This document shows positions 49,654 to 61,800 of a DNA stretch of 64,000 bases, piece by piece. A program made the translations under genes and the position numbers. This DNA comes from Ecdyonurus torrentis. Lineage: Eukaryota; Arthropoda; Insecta; Ephemeroptera; Heptageniidae. The notes below the pieces were generated by a model, which worked only from the letters and a program-made list of their open reading frames with translations, did not search any database and had not been told where the DNA came from. The DNA is taken from the NCBI GenBank assembly GCA_949318235.1, contig OX439127.1, positions 8,736,987 to 8,800,986 of the forward strand. The letters are read 5' to 3'. The stretch's first letter is position 1. Each line of letters opens with the position of its first letter.

Positions 49654-51964
49654 GTAAGTAAATATATACTTTTATTTTATTTTTAAAATAATTTTTAAAT
49701 AACAAAATTTGCATATAATATCTTCTTTGAATTATTATACATATTTTAGTTGAGAGTACTGATAGAATAATTCATCGACAAGTTATTAAAGAGAGTTACA
49801 GTTTTTGTTAACAAAAAACAATTTTGACAAGTGATTTGAATATGCTATTTTACTATTATAATTTTTCCACTTCATTCCACTTCATGTGTTAAAATAATTA
49901 ATGAGTGTAGTGAAGTGTCAGCGGATGAACTCCAAGGCGAGTTAACTTAAAAGCAAGAAAGCAACAAGTAGTTGCAATTTGTTGAATACTTAATTTGACC
50001 AGAACACTGATTGAGAATACCCAATACTTACTTGCATTCATGCATCAACTACTGCTCATTTCCTGCGTTTAATTAACTTCATGTATCATTCACTGACGTC
50101 GTTTTCAATGTGCGTGAATTGGAGTGTATAAGATAGGGTGAGGTGAGACACCGGACGTGGCTTGTTATTAGGTCTCTCTCTCTCTCTCTCTCTCTCTCGC
50201 TAATCAGTGACTTCGCTTCAAGCCTATATGCCTATTGGATTCACTTTAAAATGCATATTTGCCTCTAAATAGATTTTTGTCACACCCAATGAAGTGGGGT
50301 CCGCGGTTTCACTATAATTCCCACATTCTTTCTCCCCCCCCCCCCCCTCTTATAATTAACGAGAAAGGTTTTCATGTTATCAAATAATAATAATTTCAAT
50401 ATTCTACCCTGTTATTTAACATTTGCATATATAGGACATATCGTAAGAATGGAAAATTTGTCAAGATGAAGTAGCCTCTCTCTCTCTCTTTTCTTTCTTT
50501 CTCTCTTCCTTTCTTTCTCGTTGTTTTATGTCGTTTGGCATCCTGCAATTAGACCTCTCTTCGCTTATAGTATTTTAAACATCCGACACAAAAAGCAGCG
50601 GCATAGATCCTTTTGTTTTGCAAGAGAGAGTTCGGATAAATCCTGAAGCCCGAACGACGTCAGAAAATTGTTACCGCTTTCCTCCAAGTAGAACAATACA
50701 AATAACTCGAGACTCCGGACGTCTATCTTGAGCCCCTTCACAATATGTCAACCTTGCTTAAATCATGAAATACGTTCGGACAAAATATGATTTAGACCGA
50801 ACAAGCCTCTCCTCATAAAAATCATACTAAATAATAACGTAAATTTTACACCTTATTGAGAAATCACTTATGTAATTTGATTTTCATCGTTTGGGCTTTT
50901 TTCAAAATTTTATTTATTTATTTATATTTTTTTCCCTTCAATTTACTCTCTTTGTAAACTTATTCATTCGATAATATTGCAGTTTGATTCATTACGCAAC
51001 ACGCAAGCATTTATTCTTATAGCATAGCATTAATTTTTCTAATAGGAGAGGTGAGATGTTTACATTCATTAGCCACTGAGTCCACTGAACTACTTTAACG
51101 TTAGTTTTTATCACAGTTGATTGCAAGAACTTATACATTTAATTGTAATTGAATTCATATTCAATACCAATTTATTCAGGACCAAAATTCAGTTTTACAT
51201 CTGAATATTTGCACAGATTATTTTTCAAATAAATAAGTATAGTATTGAATATTGTACAGTTTATTACTATTTAGTATATTAAAACCAAGTTCTTTATTTT
51301 TAAAGTGAGTATTGGGTATTAAAGTTATATAGAAGTGCTTTTGAATAATCTAAGATATTTTACTCATGGTAATCCATTTTAGTAATCTTTGTAAGTATGT
51401 ATAATACATTTGTTTTGATTCTATACTAAATTATCATAGAATTAAATATAGTGCCACATTACTTATTAACCAAAGCAGATTTGATTTGGATTTTTAATAA
51501 TATCTCTAAAATGTATATGCATATTTTGAGTGAGTGCAAAATATAAAAATACTACATATACGCTACGCGCAGCAAAATATTGCATACGAGTTGTTTATAC
51601 ATTTACGTTGAAATGTACGCTATTTTCATATTACATTAACGTTTAAATACTTTATTATAGATAATAGTCAACATAATTCAACTACGAATATTTTTCAGAA
51701 TAGAGGTATGTAGTTATTTTGAATATACAAAAACTTCATTTATTTAAAAATTTAATGTATTTTCATATCAAAAACGACTTTCTACTAAATTTTAATTAAT
51801 TTTTTACTTAGCAACTTTTAACAATGACTTTTTTTTTAAAACTTTTCCTTTGTAATATCTTAAACCAATGAGGCAGTAGTATTATACAATGTATATCATT
51901 TTTAGGGTTTAAAAAATTCCATAATATTAGGAACTAGATACTATTAGCACATTTTAAACTTTCA

Positions 51965-52262
51965 ATAGGGTGTATCCGTATGACATCATATTTGATGCGC
52001 TTTGATGCCACACTGGAGCGATAAATAACATTGCTCAGCATAGGATAAACTTTGTTTTTGGCTATTTTCTTTGGGGAAATCGGTCAATTTTTTGTTATTA
52101 TTATTTTTCTTACATACTTGAGATACTAATTCAACCTATTAATGCTCTCAAAAATATTGATAAGAAGTTTTAAATTGGAAAAATGAGTTATTTTCTTATA
52201 CCGACCCATGTATTGAGTACTCCAACATGGCGTCGACTTTAACATGAATGCAAACACCCTAT
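51965..52262. mobile_element. Candidate short inverted-repeat element
   Basis: ATAGGGTGT at 51965 and ACACCCTAT at 52254-52262 are inverted ends about 300 bp apart; the interior is only weakly self-complementary. Confidence 0.3.
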
Positions 52263-53972
52263 ACATATATATAAGTGTTTGAGTAAATACCAAAACCATT
52301 TCAATTGAAGCATTCAAAATATTTTTATTTTCGTATCAGATTTATTGTTTATGTGTAAGTTATTATATAACGCATATCGTATATAAGTAATTGAAACGTT
52401 TAATAATAATGATTGTATAATAAGTAAGCTTGTGTGCTTACATGTATGAATATCATAGATAATAATATACTTGACTGACGGAGCTATACTTGCAATTAAA
52501 TAGGTTAATTAACATACAATAGAAAACAAGCACGAGGGGATATAAGACCGAAGGGGGATATGATATACTACTGCAAATATAATAATAATAATATATATAT
52601 ATATATAGAGCACTACTATTAATTTCTTTTTATAACCGCGCTCTAGCTCTCAACAAAATGATATTATACTGTCACTGTATTATACTTGTGAGCATGCGTT
52701 ATTAAACATGTATGTATATCTCTTGGGACGACTCCTAAATTGAGGAAACGTATTCCAAATGAGACTGACTCTTATACAGTAAGTTTGATTTATATGCGAA
52801 ACATTACGTCAGGAAAAACAAAATGTGGGTTAAAATAATCATTGCTATAATTTAATAATAATATTAATTTACCACTCTTACATACCGCTTAATTTAACCC
52901 AACTGTTTCTCAGTTTATGGTTATACTTACAGTATAAATGGTTATAAATTTTGTTAAATTATCAATAATTTACAAAATTAAATTATAAATTTCATTTTAA
53001 GGCCAATATCAGTGGTATTATAATTATTTCCAAATGTTGTCACAAATCTGTATATAACATTTTTTTTTTTTTTTTTTTGTAATAAAAAAATCAATGACAA
53101 TAATTTTCCGAGTGTTAAACATCAACGTAATTGATAATTAGACTAATACCTGTTCAATAACACATTATTTGGATTATATTTTTTCATCATAATATATGTT
53201 TTTAATATCAAAATTTGGACATTACATATTGGCCTATTCACATTGATTTTTCATGACGGAAAAAATATGATATGAAAATTTAATAATTTTAAAATAGATA
53301 TTTTATGCAATCAGATTTATTACATTCTAAAAATATTGCTCCTTGTAGAACTCACGAATATATAAAAACTTTATATATATCCTAACATACTAAACCATTC
53401 AAAAGGTTAATGTTTTAATTTATGAAAACATCATCCTTTGATAGTTTATACGATTTATATCATATTCTCATTTTTATACCTTGTATTAAGTTTGTGCCAA
53501 ATTGCATTTTTAGTATGTGTATTTTTGTCATGAAAGAACTTATTATGCACAAGAACTAAGAGAAGTTATATTTATCACACACTCCGATACATAAAACATT
53601 AAACACAGTGTGTGTACTACGCCTCAATTTTTTATTAATACATACATGCATATACGTAAACATACACTTATAAATATAAAAGATATAAGATATAAATATT
53701 AATTTTGAATATTTTGCCTCCTCTATTATAACAGCACAAAAATGTACATACGCTCCAAGCAGGGGAGGGGAGGGGGAGGGGGGAGATACACGCATTGTTT
53801 TAATATTTGAAATAAAACTTTTGTCGTTTTGTGTATCATCAATGGCTAGCGGCATAATAAAAATCATTATTAAAAATATACAAAAATATGAAATATCATA
53901 TATAATGTAAGATCATTTCCTCCACTGTTGAATTTGCTTGTAACTTATAGTTTGTTTATACATATAGTTAAA

Positions 53973-53976
<4 letters not shown>

Positions 53977-54070
<94 letters not shown>

Positions 54071-54073
54071 ATC

Positions 54074-54170
<97 letters not shown>
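53977..54170. repeat. Three consecutive (TA)n arrays
   Basis: TA runs at 53977-54064, 54077-54111 and 54122-54170 separated by TTATTATCATGT and AAATATATAAA. Confidence 0.97.
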
Positions 54171-54172
<2 letters not shown>

Positions 54173-54286
54173 ATATCATATAATGTTATTAAAAAAAAGT
54201 AAGTTATCGTTACAAAGCTATTAATTTAAGTTGATTGCTCTGGGGAAGCTTTTAAATGACATCATACCAATTCTTTCAAATATTGA

Positions 54287-54320
<34 letters not shown>

Positions 54321-55265
54321 ATTCAATTACGGCTAAATGAGATGCTTAAAGTGGCAAGTGGTGAAAATATATAACCCGTTGTAAAGTTAATCAACAAGAG
54401 TAAATTTTTATTTCTTCCCTTCCAAAAAATAAATAAAACTGAACTAAAAATTGTTTGTTTAAAAGTTGCGTCACTGGATATGATGTCATTTCCTTCAATT
54501 TAATATATATCATAGATCAGTTTTAATTTAAAATGCATTAAAATAATTAAAATTGCATTTATTTATTTTGGGTACCAAACTTCACATGTGCAGTGCTAGA
54601 GTATTATAAAAATGTTGCATGATTAGTGCCACTATTTTTATTTTTTACTATCACAATTATTATTATTTTAGTTAAGTGGTCACCATTTAATACCAATGTT
54701 TTATCAACTATCAAATAAATATAATGTGGGTCATCTGGTTTCTTTTAAAATTTTTAATGCTTGATCTCATTTTAAAATGTACTCTGGTTGCTATTATAAA
54801 TATTCACATGTCATTCATATGTAAATTTTGTTCTTCGTAATCTCGCTTATAAAAATTATAATATTAAATAAAATAAAACATAGAAAATAAAATTAATAAC
54901 ACGTAAATATATTCTTGAGTACAGTGTAAACAGTGCAAAGTATGAACTATAAATAACGTAAAAAATATTCAAAACAAAAAAAATATATATTCAAATATAA
55001 ACTAGCAGGTCCTAATACTTAAAGAATAAATTTACTTAACTATTGTGGAGTTGGCGAAAATACTTTTACGTGAACTTAATATTACTTGTTGATTTTATTA
55101 TATTACAAAATTAATGATATATCAATTTGGCCGTATAGTATTAAATTTGTTATGTTTTAGTACAGGTAACAATATTAATTAAATATCAATTACACAGCTT
55201 CTTTTGTTTAACTTTTAACTTAATTATAAAGTAACAAATATATTGATTATACTTCGTAACATACA

Positions 55266-55388
<123 letters not shown>

Positions 55389-55880
55389 GCAAAAACTGCA
55401 ATGTCTTTCAAAAATAAAACTTCAAAGTTACGTATTATGATGTTAGTGATAGTAAAAAAAAATCCACTGCTGAAGATTGTGAGTTGATAGGAAAGTGAAC
55501 TTGTGTGGACAAAAAATCAGTGCAAACGTTTTCTTTGATAGTTTGCATGTTTATTATTTTAAGATACATAAGAACGCAAATAAATCAAACTTATGTTTTT
55601 TATCTCATAATTAATCTCTCAGAGGAAATATATTTCTCAACCAAATATTTTTATCTTCTTATTTTGATGCCAAAAATTTGAAACAGGATGTTGTCTCCTC
55701 ATCTGAATTGGAAAAAAGAAAAAAAAAAAAAAAAAAAGAAAGAAAAAAAAATGTCCATGTTTATATTAAACGTCTCATTTGTATTTACAAGTGTTGTGAT
55801 GTAAACTTGAGAGGCAGTCAGTGTATGTTGGAGTTAATATTGAGATAGCTAAGTGTGTTTTGTGATGTGTGTTATGACAG

Positions 55881-58800
55881 GTGCAGTTCGTGGCATGAGC
55901 TGCTGTCGTCAACATGACTGAGACTCGCGAGACACCACTCGGCAACGATAAACATTTACTCTCTCTCGAAATGACCTCTCCAAAACCTGTCAAAAAACAC
56001 GATGACATGCCTGAACGAGGCTCTTGGGGAAGCAAATTGGACTTCATTCTGTCCGTCGTAGGACTTGCCATTGGACTTGGCAATGTCTGGCGTTTCCCAT
56101 ATCTCTGCTACAAAAATGGTGGAGGTAAGATCAGCTTTATTCCAAAATAACAGTCAACTATCGTCTATTCCAATAGCAAAGTAAGAACAATATATTTACA
56201 AAAATTCCACAAAAAAAAAAAAAAAAAAAAAAAAAAAAACATTTATAATAAATAATTTATAATTTCATTCTAGAATTTTTTTTTACTAAATTATTTATTC
56301 GAGAGACAAAATATCCAACAAAATAAAATACTCAATGAAATAGTTAAACATGAATTATTATTTTCTTTATCTCGGAATCTGTGGTGCGTAATTAACTCAC
56401 CAGTTGAAATAAATGTTGCAAACAAAGGAAAATAAATACGTCATGCTTTACTAAGAATTGATTTTACGTCTTGTCTCTCTCATTTGAATTGTGTATTTTT
56501 TTAAGATTTTTTCCCCATCAAATATTGAATTAAAATATTTTATGTGTCTCCTTTTCAAAAAAAAAAAAAAAAAATGTATTAACCCAAGAAGAGTTTACTC
56601 CAAATAAGAAACCAAAGTAATACATATATTATTGTACGTTTGTGTTTTCAGGTGCCTTTCTCATCCCGTACTTCCTCACGCTCTTCCTTGCTGGCATACC
56701 GATGTTCTTCATGGAGCTGGCACTGGGTCAGATGTTGACCATTGGTGGCCTGGGAGTGTTCCGTATCGCACCCATTTTCAAGGGTACGTCAAGTGAAACT
56801 AAAAACATAGCATAATTTATACATTCATTTATAGTTATCCCACTTAAAACAATTAAAAACAAAAATATCTTTAATTAAGTGAAGCAGTTAATTTCTAACT
56901 TTTTAATTTTTACTATAATACAAAATTTAAGTATCACGAAAAGAATAAATAACGTAATTTAGGCTACATTTATGTCATTATAGCATAAATGATGCTAAAT
57001 TAGAACATAATAAATATGCTGCACAATAGTATTGCTATTTAGCATAGTTATTATTCAGTATAGCATTAGTTATGTTGTAATGAACATATCATATTAAAAA
57101 AATATGCAAAACAAAATTATTAGGTATTTATTTTTGTTCGGTGAGTAAATTGAATTTATTGAGATTTTTGTGTATAAACATTTGAAATAATATCCCAGTG
57201 AGTAACATTTGCAATGCATGATAATGAGGAAGGTGAATTGAATTTTTGTTGTTGAGTTTATGATATTTTTGAAAAGAGCTTTAAAAATTTTTGAGGTGCT
57301 ATTTTTTATTAGGACGATTGGAGCATGCGAAGTATTTTTAATTAATTTTTGAAAATCGGCCTAGAATCTAGTTCGAAGTTCAGTAGCCAGTTTAATGAAA
57401 TCAGCTTGTCCTCAGGATTTCAAAAAAAACTGGCTACTGAACCTTCTACGTTCAATACTTTCTGGAATAAATTCCCGATTGATGACGTCACAGGCTTTTT
57501 AGGTCGATTTTCAAAAATTAATTAAACATATTTTCCATGCTTCAATCGTTCTAAGAAAAAATAGCGCCTCAAAATTTGTTTAACGCTCTTTTCAAAAATG
57601 TCATAAAAAGTGGAGGTTAAAAAAATTCACCTTCCTCCTTATTATCTTTGTTACTATAATATTTTTCATAATATATACTGGCTGGGTCAGCATAAGAAGG
57701 CAGATCATGCGCTGAGTATTTATCTTCAGCAGTTTTGTGGGAAAAAAAGAAAAAAAACTCACATTTCAATACTGTTTTAAACTCGACTATCGAACATATT
57801 TTACATATCAGTTTTGTGCCTAACCTGCAGGGAAACATAACTTTGAGAAATTATTCTGTTATAGAGATGTTACAAACCAATAACTTGGTTAAAAAAAATT
57901 TTAAACAGTAACTTGTTATTGTATAAACGTCATTTCTTCAGAGTTAAAGAGTTAGCTCTTTAGACCTTAAAAAACTTTTTTATTGCTAACAAATTTATTA
58001 TAAAAAAAGTCTAGATAGTAACTTTTTAGTGATATTTTTTCGTGTGAAATAATTACGAGTGTTTGTTGGAACAGGTATTGGTTACGCTGCTGCCGTCATG
58101 TCCTGCTGGATGAACATTTATTACATCGTCATCCTGGCCTGGGCAATCTTCTACTTCTTCATGTCGTTCCGATCAGGTACGACAAAAGAAAACTACATTC
58201 CTTCTATTTTAGATTCATAAAAAAAACTTTATTATTATACTTGAAAGTTGTTTTATTAATCTTAATAATTTATTTATTTAACAAATAAAAAGGAACACAT
58301 TTTTGAAATAATAATAATAAATGCAGTTACTAATTGCAATATGGAGTTTACAAAGCATGCTTTGCAATTATTGTAAGTTATGACTGTGGATGGTGAGTAC
58401 TAATGTGGTGCTCTGATGTGCAGACTTGCCGTGGAGGACGTGCAGTAACATCTGGAACACGCATAAGTGCGTCAATCCATATGAGCGAGATAATCTCACT
58501 TGTTGGGATCAGATGTACAACAGTTCTAGCATTGAACGTATATGCAAAGTTAACGAGTACAACGTATCTGTAAGCGAGTTCAGTGACCCCGTAAAGGAAT
58601 TCTGGGAGTAAGTAAAGCCAATTAATGTCTATATTTACCTATTACAATAAAGAATATATATATATCAAGTGTATTATGGTGATATTTTTTTAGGCGACGC
58701 GCGCTGCAGATTTCAGAGGGTATTGAACACGTTGGTACCATCAGATGGGAACTGGCGGGAACCCTTCTCGTTGTATGGATCATGTGCTACTTCTGTATCT

Positions 58801-61800
58801 GGAAGGGAGTCAAGTGGACAGGAAAGGTAAGGACTAGTACCATTTTTAGCACATGTATCTTCAAAATTCTAACAATTTTTATATATATAATTGTATGTAC
58901 ATAATTTATTCATTTTCATATTAGTGTTATAATAAAAATTAAGCACTAAAAATATGATTTTAGTGTAGAAAATAACGTTAAATTGAGTTTTAATTCTAAT
59001 AAAAATGATACAAACAAAAATATTTAATAGGATAAGTTACAACATTTTTAAAACTAAAATGGCAATAAACCTTTTTTTAAATGAAAGTATAATGATACAT
59101 TTTATCATATTTTTTTTACTCACTAAATGCTAACAGCATAGAAGTAAGGAAAGGGGAGGGGCGGCGCCTGCAAAAACTATGCTATTGTCAACCCGCAGCA
59201 CAGATATACGCAACTGGTTGCAGAAGCACTAGGATACACTTGCAGCTAAAACGTGTAAAACTTGGGGGATACGGATTAATAATATTACAATAACTGGAGA
59301 TAGCCATGTGATATTTATTTTAGTTTTTTTCTTATATTATATATTCTCTAAATAAATTAAAGGCTATTAATATATAAAATTACGCAGTAATTAAATTAAC
59401 CATCAAATTTATCACATGATTAAATATTTACAAAAACTACTTCTGTGTGTGTAAAAATTATTTTTCTAATAATTAAATACATAAAGAAAAGCTTAGATGG
59501 TTTAAATGTATTGTTTTAGGTGGTGTACTTCACTGCTCTCTTCCCCTACGTGCTGCTGACTGTGTTGTTGATTCGAGGCGTCACTTTACCAGGAGCCACT
59601 GAAGGAATCAAGTTCTACATCATGCCTAATCTCTCCAAGCTTAGGGAATCCGAGGTCAGGATAAATACGTATTTATATTCTTGATTTTATCTATATAATA
59701 GCAAATCTCGTCACAACAATCCTCTTATATATATGCTATCTCTTTGCATACCTCTTAATCCACTATCATAAAAGTATATATTATATTAATTATTTAATTC
59801 CTGTGTCAAGTTTAAAAAAAATTATTTATATTTATATAAAATCTATACAGAATATATGAAAATAACAACTCAAGGAGCCCATATTACATTACAGCTAAAA
59901 TATATGATAGTCTATCATCAATTCATAGAAATTTAAATAATGACACATTATTTAAAAACATATTGAAAAAATATATATAAAGAATATATATCCGAATAAT
60001 AAATAATAATAATAATAATAATAAAGAATAATTATATCCGAATAATTTGATCCTATATAACTTAAAAATTGATGAAATTTATGTACTTATGTTTACCACA
60101 CACTCAAATTTGAAACATTTTATTGACTAAATTGTGACATTCTGCATAAAGCATTGTTAATTTAGACAAGACGTATGTCGATAAATGTATCTTATTTATT
60201 AATTATTATATTTATGTTAATTGTAAATAATGACAAGACTAACGCTTGTTGTAACAAACTTAATGTTACAATGAACTGCCTGGGTCAGTAAAATTTTTTA
60301 TGCAAGTCGGATCACTTTATTAAAAAAATACTTTGGAAATTAGGTTTAATATAACGTACTTTTCTTGCTGTTTCAGGTGTGGATCGACGCTGTTACTCAA
60401 ATCTTCTTCTCATATGGTTTAGGTTTGGGTACTCTGGTAGCTTTGGGCAGTTACAATAAGTTCACAAATAACGTGTACAAGTATGTATATACTTTTTTGT
60501 TTTTTTCGTACGAAAAATACCTATTAATTTTTCTTAAATATGTTAATTTTTGTTTGATTATATTGTAAAAATTATATCCTTATCTGTATTAAATTTCTTT
60601 AAAAAAAAGTCTTATTTTTACCATTTAAAAAAATCTTAATATTTATAATGTTACATTTAAAATATAATCATACATTTAAATTTTAAACAATTAAAACGAG
60701 AGCTGTTTTTAATTTCAGTGACGCCCTGATCGTGTGCTGCATCAACTCGAGTACGAGTATTTTCTCGGGTTTCGTCATCTTTTCTGTTGTGGGCTTCATG
60801 GCGCATGAACAGCAGAAACCGGTAGCTGAAGTAGCAGCGTCAGGTAAATCTCAATGGTCAATTAAAATATAAAAATCGTCATTCAAAGAGCTTTCAGAGA
60901 ACTGGCCAAGAAGCTAATATTTTACAATATATCATTATTTATAGTTGCATCTTTATTCTATTACTGTTTCAAGTATTTTGATTAATTAAAATCCGTGTTA
61001 TTTGACTTGAAATTTTATAAGAAAAAGTGACTATATATAATTTGAATATTCAATCGATAAAAATAGCTAGCCATACAATTCAGTTTAACAAACGATAACG
61101 ATAACTAGAGTGGCAGATAAGAATAAAAAAAACTGCATTTTAAATTCTTTCATTACTTATTCTCAAGCAACTTTGGTAACAAGTGCTTCTATACAATGCA
61201 TTTCTGAAGTTAATTGGGTTTCAACTATTTATATTATTGTGACATTTATCCATGTATTTCTTTACGTAGAAATGGAGAGTTAATATTTTTCCAAGAAAGT
61301 TTTCAAGTGGATATTGGAGTAACTGCGTTATCTAACCTTTGTTACTTAATTTATTCATCTATTATTACCTATTTATTATTCTTTTATTCATCTATTTACA
61401 ACATTATCTACAACTTGTGATATGTTACATAATGTAAATAAATAATTATCATTATCAAACTTATGATAAAGAGGAAGGACAAAAAATATTTTAGGAGTTA
61501 ATTTTATTTCATATTCTAAAAGAATTCTTAAGACATTGTCCTGATTTGATTGATACGCAAATTTCTAGTTTTTAAGTTCATTGGGTATTTTAATTACTTT
61601 TTGAAATTTGAAAAATGACGCCATGACATGATAAATCAGTGACATAATTTTGCGACTTCCAAAAATGAATTAAAAATACTCAATAAACTCAAAAATTGCA
61701 TATCTTTTGATTCAGGACGATGTTCTCTTTTAAAATATTTAATCCCTAAATCTTTTAAGTCCACCTCATCGACTGAAAGACTGAAAATATCAATACCACT

